A model generated the notes under the pieces. That model was given only the letters and a program-made list of their open reading frames with translations. It made no database searches and was not told the origin of the DNA. The position numbers and the translations under genes were made by a program. A stretch of DNA of 55,377 nt from an uncultured Elusimicrobia bacterium (GTDB lineage: Bacteria > Elusimicrobiota > Elusimicrobia > UBA1565 > UBA9628), in NCBI GenBank assembly GCA_903830945.1, contig CAIKVT010000030.1, positions 1 through 55,377 on the forward strand, read 5' to 3'. Positions 47,342 through 55,377 of this stretch are shown piece by piece. The stretch's first letter is position 1. Each line of letters opens with the position of its first letter.

Positions 47342-49885
47342 ATGACCGGAACCCCTACCGTTGCGCTGCGCCACGCTCTGCTCGCCTTCTTATGTCTAGC
47401 CGCCGGTGGCTGCGCCACCATGTCCAAGATCATGCCCGCGCCGCCGGACTTCATGGTCAAGATCCGGCTCGACGGCCCTTACGACAAGGACATCCCGGAA
47501 GAATTCATCAAGCAGCTCAAGGGCGCCAGCGTGGCCGCGGACTGGGCCATCCCCTACATCTTCATGAGCGTAGGCCTGCGTTTCGAGTCCTTGGGCGACG
47601 AGACCAGGGCCCTGCATTTCTACGACCGGGCCATGGCCGGGTTCCAAGCGCGCCAGAACACGGGCGGCGAGGGCTCGGCCTTCAACCGCAAGGTCTTCGC
47701 CCTTTACGAGTTCGGCCGCATACGCGAATCCTTCGATCTCATCCGGCAGCAGGAGGCGCGCTGGCCCTCCACTCCGGCACACGCCTTCGTAGCCCACAAC
47801 TACGGCCATTACTGTCTCATGAACGGCGACTACGACAAGGCTTTAGGCTACTTCCGGCAGGCCGTATCCGAGGACGCGGACTTCCGCAAAGATTTCGACT
47901 TCATGATGCTGCGGCGTGACTCGGAACTGGAGAGCGGCATCGCGACGATACTCGCAGACTACGTGCCGCGCATGTCCAAGAAGTACAGCCTTCTGGATTT
48001 TGACCCGGCCACGCTCACCGCCATCCGCGGCCGACTAGACGAGGGGATTGCGCACCTCAAGCAAGTCCTCGACCTTAACTTGGCCATCCGCAAGACCAAG
48101 CCGGGCGCCTTCACCCCGCCCACCGTCTTCCGGGTCATGGAGACCAACGTCTACAACTTTCTGGGCCTGGCGGCCGGCATCAAAGCGGAATGGGAGACCG
48201 CCTTCGCCTACCTGGACAAGTCCTCCCAGATCGCGCGAGAAGAAAGCTACCGCGTGGGAGAGGTGGACAGCCTCTTCTTCCGCGAGCAGGTCTTCCTCCT
48301 CAAGAAGGACATCACCGCCGGTCTCAAGGCGTCGCGGGAGCTCAACGCGCTCGCGGACCGCTACCGCTTCCCTTTCTACCAAGTCTGGGCCAAGTTCATC
48401 CTATCCCGCTACGAGACAGGCTTCGGCAACGCGCCGGGCGCCATCGCGGTGCTCAAGGAGGCCGTAGCCGTCATCGAGGCCCAGCGCGCGGCCTTGGTTA
48501 TCGACCAGCTCAAGGAGAGCTATCTCTTCAATCGCCAGGTCATCTATGAAGCCTTGGTGGAGATACTGGCCCGGGAGGGGGATTTCGCCGGAGCTCTCGA
48601 CTACGCGGAACATTCCAAGGCCCGGCTCCTGGTGGATCTGCTTGCCGGCAAGGACATCAGCCGCAACCCAACGGAAGGCGAACTCCTGCGCCAGGAAGTG
48701 TCCGCCGACCAAGAGGTGACGGGCCTAGGAAAACGGCTGGCCGCGGTCCAAAGCGAGAAGGCCTCCCAGGAACTCCTCGCCGGCCTGGTCAAGGCCGAAG
48801 GCGCCTATCGCGACATCGTGGTCAAGATCAAGCGCGAGAATTCCGAGCTCGCAAGCCTGGTCTCGGTCCAGTCGCCGGCCCCATCCGTCATCCAGGCCCA
48901 TATACCGGCGGACACGGCTTTGGTGGACTATTTCGTGACGGACCAGACCCTCTATGTCTGGGCCGTGGACCGGGACAAGGTGCACCTGGAGCGCGTCAAG
49001 CTCGGCCGCGAGGACCTGCGGGCGCTTGTCTCCTCATTCCTGAAAGCCATACAGGCCAAGAACCAGTCCACGACCAATGCCCTTTCCCAGAAACTCTACG
49101 ACGCCCTGCTCAAGCCCGTCCTGCCCTTCGTGACCGCGTCGAACATCGGCCTGATCCCGCATGACATCCTGTACTACCTGCCGTTTGCGGCCTTAAGCGA
49201 CCAGGGCAAGTACCTCGTCGAAAGCCGTGCCCTCTTCAACCTGCCCAACGCCGCGATGCTGGAATACCTCACCGAGCGCAAGCCCTCGGACAAGCTCCAC
49301 TTACTGGCCTTCGGCAACCCGGACCTCGGCAAGCGGGAGTTCGACCTGCCCTTCGCCGAGGCCGAGGTGGCGGCCATCAAGAAGCGCTTCCCGTCCGCCG
49401 TCGTATTCACTGGCAAGGAGGCGACCAAGGAGAGGGCCAAAGAACTACTCAGCCAGGGCTTCGACATCGCGCACTTCGCGGTGCACGGCAACTACTCCGA
49501 GGAGACCCCGCTGGAATCCGGCCTGCTGTTGGCGCCTACCACGGCCGAGGAGGGGCGCCTGAGCGCTCTCGAGATATTCAAACTCCGCTGCCCGGGCAGC
49601 GCCGTGATCCTGAGCGCCTGCAAGACGGCCTTAGGCCGCTCGGCTACAGGCAGCGAGATCGTGGGCTTAAACCGCTCCTTCCTATACGCCGGCGCCCCGT
49701 CCGTGCTTGCGACCCTGTGGAGCATAGACGACCAGGCCACGGCGACGCTGATGGGGAGCCTATACGCGGGCCTGGAAAAGAAGGTGGGACTGGCCGCAAG
49801 CCTGCGCGCGGCACAGCTCGACATGATCCGCGCGGGTCTATCCCCCTACTTCTGGGCCGCGTTCGTCATCACGGGCCGCGGCTGA
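47342..49885 (+). CDS. TPR-CHAT lipoprotein, caspase-like cysteine protease
   Basis: The protein has 847 residues. The N-terminus is a lipoprotein signal (ALLAFLCLAAGGC; lipidated Cys at 24). Residues about 70-450 are helical TPR-like repeats (for example ALHFYDRAMAGF, ALGYFRQAVSED, ALDYAEHSKARLL). Residues about 520-845 form a CHAT domain (peptidase clan CD, related to caspases and separase). The catalytic pair is present: H715 in AHFAVHG and C760 in VILSACKTALG, with the usual downstream GSEIVGLNRSFLYAGAPSVL and LWSIDDQAT. It is expected to cleave proteins on the periplasmic or surface side of the envelope. Substrate and trigger are unknown; TPRs usually sense partners. It is divergent from the 8504-aa giant and convergent with a CsgG/DUF4384 gene. 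Confidence 0.85.
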   Translation: MTGTPTVALRHALLAFLCLAAGGCATMSKIMPAPPDFMVKIRLDGPYDKDIPEEFIKQLKGASVAADWAIPYIFMSVGLRFESLGDETRALHFYDRAMAGFQARQNTGGEGSAFNRKVFALYEFGRIRESFDLIRQQEARWPSTPAHAFVAHNYGHYCLMNGDYDKALGYFRQAVSEDADFRKDFDFMMLRRDSELESGIATILADYVPRMSKKYSLLDFDPATLTAIRGRLDEGIAHLKQVLDLNLAIRKTKPGAFTPPTVFRVMETNVYNFLGLAAGIKAEWETAFAYLDKSSQIAREESYRVGEVDSLFFREQVFLLKKDITAGLKASRELNALADRYRFPFYQVWAKFILSRYETGFGNAPGAIAVLKEAVAVIEAQRAALVIDQLKESYLFNRQVIYEALVEILAREGDFAGALDYAEHSKARLLVDLLAGKDISRNPTEGELLRQEVSADQEVTGLGKRLAAVQSEKASQELLAGLVKAEGAYRDIVVKIKRENSELASLVSVQSPAPSVIQAHIPADTALVDYFVTDQTLYVWAVDRDKVHLERVKLGREDLRALVSSFLKAIQAKNQSTTNALSQKLYDALLKPVLPFVTASNIGLIPHDILYYLPFAALSDQGKYLVESRALFNLPNAAMLEYLTERKPSDKLHLLAFGNPDLGKREFDLPFAEAEVAAIKKRFPSAVVFTGKEATKERAKELLSQGFDIAHFAVHGNYSEETPLESGLLLAPTTAEEGRLSALEIFKLRCPGSAVILSACKTALGRSATGSEIVGLNRSFLYAGAPSVLATLWSIDDQATATLMGSLYAGLEKKVGLAASLRAAQLDMIRAGLSPYFWAAFVITGRG

Positions 49886-49893
49886 GCCGGGCG

Positions 49894-50916
49894 TTAACGG
49901 ATCTTAAGCTGCAGGACGGTCTCGCTCCATTCACCCGGCTTTGCCTTCTTAGCCTTGGCCTGGATGTCGCGCGTCAGAGCCGGGACGTTGCCCTTAACCT
50001 CGGCAAAAGGGCTCTGGGCCGTGGTCTTACCCACGATGTCAGCCAAGTCCACGACCGGCTCATGCGAAGCGATGGCGCGCACGATCTCCTTGCCCGCCGG
50101 ACCGCTCACCTCGAATTCGAATCCGGCGGAGAGGTCCGGTATGGTGTAGGTCACATTGGCCTTGACCGTGTTGTCCGGAGCCTGATGGTTGGGAAAGATG
50201 ACATTGACCGAACCGCTAGTGCCCACGTCGATAAGGGTAAGATGGCAGTCCTGGTTGGCCTTGACGTTCACCCGGAACTTCTCGCCCGGCTTATACTCGG
50301 CCTTCTCAGTCCAGACCTCCACTTTGAGGGGTTCGACCGATCCGGCCTTGGACGCGGCTTGGGGAGCCGGCGGGGGGAGGTGGTTTTCACGCGCCGCGCG
50401 CAGGCGCTTGTCGGACTTAAGCAGGGCCATGCCCGCGGCCAATATCTGTCCGGACTCGGTGTCGACCAAGGAAACGCGCATCTCGATGCGCTTCTTCTCC
50501 GGGACCGTGTACTTTCCCAGAAGCAGGACGTCCACGCCTAGGAGCTTTCCGGCTTGCTTGGCGGTGGAATCCTCTATGAAGCCCTTGTTGTCGAGCTCCC
50601 ATTCCTTGGCCAAGGATTCCAGGTTGCGGCGGTCGAGCACCTTAAGATCCCGGCCCATGGCCGGCAGCATCAAAGCGGCCTCCAAGGCATCGGCGCACAT
50701 GACTGAAAACTCCGTAGGGCCGCCCTCCGGGGGTGCGATCTCGCCGACCGCCACGGTCTTGCCCCGCAACGCGGAGGCCTGCGAAAGCAGGCCGGCCACA
50801 AGCTGGGACGCGGCATCCGACAGGGAATCCTTCGCCTCGTCCGCGGCGACCGCAGGGGACCAACCGGAGGCCAGGATGAGCGCGGCGGCAAGAAAGGCCT
50901 TAAGAGCGTGTTTCAT
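49894..50916 (-). CDS. Exported CsgG/FlgO-like plus DUF4384 protein
   Basis: The protein has 340 residues with a Sec signal peptide (MKHALKAFLAAALILASGWSPAVAA; no lipobox Cys). Residues about 50-165 resemble the CsgG/FlgO fold: TVAVGEIAPPEGG, LEAALM, LKVLDRRNLESLAKE, AKQAGKLLGVDVLLLGKYT and a following R-V-S-L-V-D-T-E-S-G-Q-I strand. Residues about 190-300 match DUF4384: EYKPGEKFRVNVKANQDCHL, LIDVGTSGSVNVIFPN and a final sandwich strand. In known proteins CsgG-type domains form outer-membrane secretion pores or associated factors. DUF4384 often accompanies envelope proteases and kinases. Its 3' end lies 8 bases from that of the CHAT gene. A GAGGTG site lies just before the ATG. The function is not established. 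Confidence 0.75.
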   Translation of the reverse strand: MKHALKAFLAAALILASGWSPAVAADEAKDSLSDAASQLVAGLLSQASALRGKTVAVGEIAPPEGGPTEFSVMCADALEAALMLPAMGRDLKVLDRRNLESLAKEWELDNKGFIEDSTAKQAGKLLGVDVLLLGKYTVPEKKRIEMRVSLVDTESGQILAAGMALLKSDKRLRAARENHLPPPAPQAASKAGSVEPLKVEVWTEKAEYKPGEKFRVNVKANQDCHLTLIDVGTSGSVNVIFPNHQAPDNTVKANVTYTIPDLSAGFEFEVSGPAGKEIVRAIASHEPVVDLADIVGKTTAQSPFAEVKGNVPALTRDIQAKAKKAKPGEWSETVLQLKIR

Positions 50917-50921
50917 GGGTT

Positions 50922-50949
50922 CACCTCTGCGGGGATAGTGACCATTATA
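50922..50949 (-). promoter_or_regulatory. -10 box and RBS of the CsgG/DUF4384 gene
   Basis: On the minus strand a perfect TATAAT (50949-50944) is followed by GAGGTG (50927-50922), 5 bases before the ATG at 50916. No good -35 was seen. Confidence 0.5.
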
Positions 50950-50980
50950 TAAATATTCACTCCTACCGATTAAGATTTAT

Positions 50981-50996
50981 ATATAATTCGTTATAT
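50981..50996. promoter_or_regulatory. Candidate ArsR operator (palindrome in an AT-rich promoter region)
   Basis: ATATAA-TTCG-TTATAT is a perfect 6-base inverted repeat with a 4-base centre. It lies 15 bases before the arsR ATG, in a sharply AT-rich stretch (50941-51013) unlike its surroundings. It overlaps TATAAT (50982-50987), and a second -10-like TATACT lies at 51004-51009. ArsR-family repressors bind AT-rich imperfect palindromes overlapping their own promoter, so this is the likely control site. The exact site is unproven. Confidence 0.45.
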
Positions 50997-51011
50997 GGCG
51001 AAATATACTAT

Positions 51012-51404
51012 ATGAACGACCCCCGACTACGCAGCTTCATGACCGTATCCAAGGCCCTCGCCGATGAGAACCGCGTCCGCATGCTCGCGCTGCTGCGGGG
51101 GCATTGTCTGTGCGTTTGCCAGATCATCGCCGTCCTAGGACTGGCGCCCTCGACCATATCCAAGCACCTCTCCATCCTCAAGGCTGCAGGCCTGCTTGAC
51201 ATCGAAAAGCGCGGCCGCTGGATCCATTGCCGGCTGACCAAGGCAGATCGCAGCCACCCGGCGGCAGGGGCGCACAGATGGGTCGCTTCGGCGATCGCCG
51301 GTTCCTCCCGTTTGAAGGAGGATCGCCAGAGGCTGCGCGGCATCCTAAAGATAGAGCCCGAAGAGATCTGCCGCCGGCAGCTCAAAAAGCGCAGGCTGCA
51401 ATGA
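51012..51404 (+). CDS. arsR: ArsR-family arsenic-responsive transcriptional repressor
   Basis: The protein has 130 residues. It carries an ArsR/SmtB winged helix-turn-helix: SKALADENRVRMLALLRG, then CLCVCQI, and the recognition helix LAPSTISKHLSILKAAGLL. Cysteines at 32, 34 and 36 sit where the E. coli plasmid ArsR has its As(III)-binding C32/C34/C37 cluster, so As(III) or Sb(III) would release it from DNA. The C-terminal extension, basic and rich in Arg/Lys, is longer than usual. It is the first gene of the operon, and its stop overlaps the next start (ATGA). There is no obvious Shine-Dalgarno sequence, so the leader may be very short. Confidence 0.9.
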   Translation: MNDPRLRSFMTVSKALADENRVRMLALLRGHCLCVCQIIAVLGLAPSTISKHLSILKAAGLLDIEKRGRWIHCRLTKADRSHPAAGAHRWVASAIAGSSRLKEDRQRLRGILKIEPEEICRRQLKKRRLQ

Positions 51405-52429
51405 GTATCCAGACCGTTCGCGGACGATCGCTGGCTCAGGGCATCGCAGCTCTGGCGCTCTGGTCGGCCGCCTACTTGAGCCTGGCGCCTTTCTCGCGTC
51501 GCATCACCTACGGTCTGCTTTCTCTAACGCAGGGAACAAAACTTGCGTCCGCTGTCGAGTTCTTCCTATATGAGACCCCCAAAGTGCTCATGCTCCTGCT
51601 CCTGGTGGTCTTCGCCATGGGCATCATCCGGACCTTCTTCACTCCCCAGCGCACCCGCCGGATGCTGGCCGGCAAACGCGAGTCTGTAGGCAACGTGCTG
51701 GCAGCGTTGCTTGGGATAGTCACCCCGTTTTGTTCCTGCTCCGCCGTACCGCTTTTCATCGGCTTTGTCACGGCCGGAGTGCCCTTGGGGGTGACATTCT
51801 CGTTCCTGGTTTCCGCGCCGATGGTCAACGAGATCGCCCTGGTGCTCCTCTTCGGCCTCTTCGGGTGGAAGCTCGCTCTGCTCTACGCCGGAACCGGAGT
51901 GGCCATCGCCATCGTTTCGGGCTGGGTCATCGGACGTCTTGAAATGGAACGGCACGTGGAAGACTGGGTGTACAAAACACGCGCCGCTGAGGACATGCTG
52001 GAAGCATCCCAAAAATGGCCTGACCGTATCGCGGCCGGCCGTGAAGCGGTCCGCGACATCGTAGGCAAGGTGTGGCCCTACATCCTGGCTGGCATCGCGG
52101 TGGGAGCCGGCATCCACGGCTACGTGCCTCAGGATTTCATGGCCGCCCTCATGGGCAAGAGCGCGTGGTGGTCCGTCCCGGCCGCGGTCGCGATAGGCAT
52201 ACCGATGTACTCCAACGCGGCAGGCATAGTGCCCGTGATCTCTGCGCTCATCGAAAAGGGCGCCGCGCTGGGGACCGCGCTCGCCTTCATGATGTCCGTC
52301 ATCGGGCTTTCCCTGCCTGAGACCATCATCCTTCGAAAGGTCCTCAAACCCCGGCTGATCGCTGTCTTCGTGGGCGTTGTCGGCGTGGGCATACTGCTGG
52401 TGGGATATCTCTTCAACTTCTTATTCTGA
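51401..52429 (+). CDS. ArsP-like (DUF318/YraQ family) permease
   Basis: The protein has 342 residues. The ATG at 51401 overlaps the arsR stop, while the upstream in-frame start at 51227 would lie inside arsR. There are about eight hydrophobic segments with the family signature TPFCSCSAVPLFIGF and a second GIPMYSNAAGIVPV repeat, typical of the two-fold DUF318 permeases. A cytoplasmic loop (residues about 185-220) separates the halves. Members in ars operons (ArsP) export trivalent organoarsenicals such as methylarsenite, using cysteines of the CSC motif. Others are linked to Cu/Zn export, so the substrate is inferred from context. Confidence 0.8.
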   Translation: MSIQTVRGRSLAQGIAALALWSAAYLSLAPFSRRITYGLLSLTQGTKLASAVEFFLYETPKVLMLLLLVVFAMGIIRTFFTPQRTRRMLAGKRESVGNVLAALLGIVTPFCSCSAVPLFIGFVTAGVPLGVTFSFLVSAPMVNEIALVLLFGLFGWKLALLYAGTGVAIAIVSGWVIGRLEMERHVEDWVYKTRAAEDMLEASQKWPDRIAAGREAVRDIVGKVWPYILAGIAVGAGIHGYVPQDFMAALMGKSAWWSVPAAVAIGIPMYSNAAGIVPVISALIEKGAALGTALAFMMSVIGLSLPETIILRKVLKPRLIAVFVGVVGVGILLVGYLFNFLF

Positions 52430-52448
52430 TGATGCCGCGAACCTAATT

Positions 52449-52453
52449 AGGAG
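52449..52453 (+). promoter_or_regulatory. RBS before arsF
   Basis: AGGAG lies only 3 bases before the ATG at 52457, at the end of a small palindrome CCTAATTAGG (52442-52451) that could partly mask it. The 27-base gap is the first non-overlapping junction in the operon. Confidence 0.4.
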
Positions 52454-52456
52454 AAT

Positions 52457-53026
52457 ATGACTCAAAAAAAACTCATCACCTGGGCGTTGTCGACTTTTGT
52501 CGGTGTAAGCCTCGTGGTCACGGCCTATCGAGCCGCCAGAGAAAGCCGAAAGCCCGGGGCAACCACGCAATCTTGTCAAGACCCTGAAGCCGCGCGGGGA
52601 CGGAGTCCCGCTGCGCAGATCGATCAGACAGTCGTCGCTCCCAAGCCCGGGACTGCTGCAAAGATGGTTCCGCAGGCTGCAAAATCCAAGGGGAATATCC
52701 TCGCCTACTACTTCCATGGTTTCGCCAGATGCCAGACTTGCAGAAAGCTGGAAGCCTATAGCCAGGAAGCCATCGAGACGGGATTCGGGCCTGAGCTCAA
52801 GTCCGGCAGGATCAAGTGGCAGGCCGTCAATGTGGAAGAGCCCGGTAACAGACACTTCATCCAGGATTTCAAACTGACCAACAAATCCGTCGTGCTGGCC
52901 ATCGCCCGGGGCGGGATTGTGAAGGATTGGAAGAACCTATCCATGATATGGGAACTGGTTGGCGACAAGGGCCAGTTCCTCAAATACATCCAGGATGAGA
53001 TGCGGACCTACCAAGTAAAGCTATGA
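52457..53026 (+). CDS. arsF: ArsF-family membrane-anchored thioredoxin-like protein
   Basis: The protein has 189 residues. An N-terminal membrane anchor (residues about 6-24, ITWALSTFVGVSLVVTAY) is followed by a Pro/Ala-rich linker and a thioredoxin-like domain with the signature YYFHGFARCQTCRKLEAYS. The redox pair C92-x-x-C95 is intact. This signature marks the ArsF family, described in arsEFG operons that give resistance to nitroaromatic arsenicals together with the permease ArsG. No ArsE is seen beside it here. It would act on the outer face of the inner membrane, possibly passing electrons to ArsG, to which it is directly coupled (ATGA overlap). The biochemical reaction is not certain. 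Confidence 0.75.
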   Translation: MTQKKLITWALSTFVGVSLVVTAYRAARESRKPGATTQSCQDPEAARGRSPAAQIDQTVVAPKPGTAAKMVPQAAKSKGNILAYYFHGFARCQTCRKLEAYSQEAIETGFGPELKSGRIKWQAVNVEEPGNRHFIQDFKLTNKSVVLAIARGGIVKDWKNLSMIWELVGDKGQFLKYIQDEMRTYQVKL

Positions 53027-53712
53027 CCGGGCTCCAACTGGCGTCTTTCTCTGCGATATGGCTTGGGATACTCACATCCGTCAGCCCTTGCCCTCTGGCG
53101 ACGAATATCGCTGCGGTCGGATTCGTGGGCAGAGACGTCACCCGCCCCGCGGCCGTTCTCCTGGCCGCGGTCGCATATATGGCCGGAAGGATGCTCACAT
53201 ACGTCGTCCTAGCGTTCATCCTGACGGCAGGCGTGCTCGCCATACCGGATGTCTCTTTCTTTCTGGAAAAATACGCCAACAGCGTCCTCGGGCCGGCCCT
53301 GATAGTCACGGGGATGTTCGTGCTGGACATGCTGAGCCTCGACTTCCCCGATTTTGACAAAAGCGCCATGGCCGACAGCCTCGCCGCCGAATACGGGGTC
53401 GCAGCCCCTTTGGTCATGGGCGCGGTATTCGCCTTGGCCTTTTGCCCTATTTCCGGGGCGCTCTATTTCGGCAGCCTCCTTCCACTGGCCTTGAAATTCA
53501 AGTCGCCCCTGCTCGTCCCATCCATCTACGCGGTCGGGACTGCCTTGCCCGTGATCCTCGTCTCGGTCCTGCTGAGCACCGGAGCCAGATCGATCGGCGA
53601 GGCGTTCCATCTCATGACCGCCCTTGAGTCCAAGGCGCGCCGTGCGACCGGGTTCATCTTCATCGCCGCCGGGATTTATCTTTCGCTCAAATACGCATTC
53701 AGGATCATCTAA
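53023..53712 (+). CDS. arsG: ArsG-family (CcdA/DsbD-like) membrane transporter
   Basis: The protein has 229 residues and starts at an ATG that overlaps the arsF stop. It has six predicted membrane segments in two homologous halves, each with a Cys-Pro motif: SVSPCPLATN (C23) and LAFCPISGALYFG (C142). This is the layout of CcdA/DsbD electron carriers, in which the two cysteines form a disulfide within the membrane. Members encoded after arsF are named ArsG and are proposed to export aromatic amino-arsenicals. A thiol-electron relay feeding ArsF is an equally good reading of the fold. The next gene follows after 27 bases. Confidence 0.75.
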   Translation: MTGLQLASFSAIWLGILTSVSPCPLATNIAAVGFVGRDVTRPAAVLLAAVAYMAGRMLTYVVLAFILTAGVLAIPDVSFFLEKYANSVLGPALIVTGMFVLDMLSLDFPDFDKSAMADSLAAEYGVAAPLVMGAVFALAFCPISGALYFGSLLPLALKFKSPLLVPSIYAVGTALPVILVSVLLSTGARSIGEAFHLMTALESKARRATGFIFIAAGIYLSLKYAFRII

Positions 53713-53739
53713 AATGCCGATTCACGGAGGCACCAGTCC

Positions 53740-53970
53740 ATGAAGATAGAAGTCTTCGGCCCCGGATGTCCCAAGTGTCATACCGCGGAGAAGGTCATAC
53801 GCGAGGTGTTGGCGGAATTGGGGAAAGACGCCGAGATCGTGAAGGTGACCGACATCCAAAAGATAGTAGAACGCGGAGTGATGTGGACCCCCGCGGTGAT
53901 GATCGACGGCAAGAAGGTCTGCGAAGGCAAGGCACCGACGGCCGCGATGGTCAGAGAGTGGCTGAAATGA
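53740..53970 (+). CDS. Small thioredoxin-like protein (TM0996/MTH895 family)
   Basis: The protein has 76 residues, the usual length of these minimal thioredoxins. It contains C10-P-K-C13 in FGPGCPKCHTAE, the cis-Pro segment WTPAVMIDGK and a C-terminal helix AAMVREWLK. It is cytoplasmic, with no signal. GGAGG lies 9 bases upstream. In ars operons this family is thought to reduce ArsC or ArsF/ArsG partners, and its stop overlaps the start of arsC (ATGA), which fits a reductant for arsenate reductase. The electron donor is not shown by sequence. Confidence 0.85.
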   Translation: MKIEVFGPGCPKCHTAEKVIREVLAELGKDAEIVKVTDIQKIVERGVMWTPAVMIDGKKVCEGKAPTAAMVREWLK

Positions 53971-54397
53971 TCAAAAAGAGGATATTATTCCTCTGCGCCG
54001 GCAACTCCTGCCGCAGCCAGATGGCTGAGGGTTGGACCAGGCACCTCCATGGGGACAAGTTCGAGGCCCATTCGGCCGGCGTCAAGCCGGTCGAGCTCCA
54101 TCCCCTGGCCGTACGGGTCATGAAGGAGGCCGGAGCCGACATCTCATCACAAAAATCCAAGAATATGCGCGTGCTCAAGGACGTGGCTTTCGACTACGTC
54201 GTCACGGTCTGCGACAGCGCCAGGGAAAGCTGTCCGCTCTTCCCTGGGAAGACCAAGGTTCTGCATGTTGATTTCGAGGACCCGGCCGCCGCGCAGGGAA
54301 GCGATGAGAAAGTGCTGGCGGTCTTCAGGCGGGTGCGCGACCAGATCAAAGAGTTCGTCTCAGGGCTGCCGGGATATCTTTCGGATCGGAGGAGATC

Positions 54398-54401
<4 letters not shown>
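53967..54401 (+). CDS. arsC: Thioredoxin-coupled arsenate reductase
   Basis: The protein has 144 residues. The start at 53967 overlaps the previous stop; the longer frame from 53766 is out of place inside the thioredoxin gene. It has the low-molecular-weight phosphatase P-loop ([16 protein letters not shown]) with C10, and C82 and C89 in [12 protein letters not shown]. These are exactly the positions of the S. aureus pI258 ArsC triad, which forms a cascade of disulfides while reducing As(V) to As(III). The following HVDFEDPA segment carries the conserved D-P of the family. The reduced product would leave by the Acr3 pump encoded next (ATGA overlap). Confidence 0.92.

Positions 54402-55377
<976 letters not shown>

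Noticed and set aside
51227-52429. Longer permease reading from 51227 and longer ArsC reading from 53766
   Set aside because: Both extensions lie inside the preceding genes in another frame. The ATGA-overlap starts at 51401 and 53967 give the normal family lengths and put the ArsC cysteines at 10, 82 and 89.

Overview
The window is high-GC, gene-dense bacterial DNA from a Gram-negative (diderm) organism: it encodes two PorV/PorQ-type outer-membrane barrels, a lipoprotein, and several proteins with Sec signal peptides. Very large repeat-mosaic surface proteins with FlgD/type-IX-like C-terminal domains, partnered with PorV-like barrels, suggest an Elusimicrobiota-type or other FCB/PVC-neighbourhood bacterium. 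That placement is an inference; no rRNA, tRNA or marker gene is present to fix it.

Layout. 1-497: the 3' end of a tail-fibre/S74-chaperone type protein. 585-15461 (+): a 4958-aa secreted mosaic protein (two beta-helix modules, FN3, seven Ig-like repeats, nine Cys-rich B-repeats, carboxypeptidase-regulatory-like domains, C-terminal sorting-like domain), overlapping by ATGA a PorV-like barrel gene (15458-16408). 16430-20671: an exported ParB-like protein (-), a PHP-family phosphatase, an HtrA-like protease without PDZ, and an enolase-superfamily epimerase (all +). 20674-21681 (-): a second PorV-like gene, overlapping by ATGA the end of an 8504-aa giant (21678-47192, -) built from seven LamG domains, five six-bladed NHL propellers, dozens of FN3 domains and a C-terminal sorting-like domain. 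The two giant/barrel pairs face each other as near mirror images around the four central genes. 47342-50916: a TPR-CHAT lipoprotein (+), divergent from the second giant, convergent with a CsgG/FlgO-DUF4384 protein (-). 51012-55377 (+): an arsenic operon, arsR - ArsP-like permease - arsF - arsG - thioredoxin-like - arsC - acr3, most junctions being ATGA overlaps and the last gene cut by the window edge.

How the genes may work together. The giants look like exported, surface-displayed adhesin-like proteins; translational coupling of each to its own PorV-like barrel suggests dedicated substrate/shuttle pairs of a type-IX-like export route. The core type IX machinery is not in the window. The CHAT lipoprotein and the DUF4384 protein are envelope proteins that may process or regulate surface material. 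The ars operon combines arsenate reduction (ArsC), arsenite efflux (Acr3) and organoarsenical genes (ArsP-like, ArsF, ArsG).

No gene-free stretch exceeds 150 bp. The largest gaps are 47193-47341, 17483-17602, 50917-51011 and 498-584; all but the last carry visible promoter-like elements. No RNA genes, insertion sequences or CRISPR arrays were seen.
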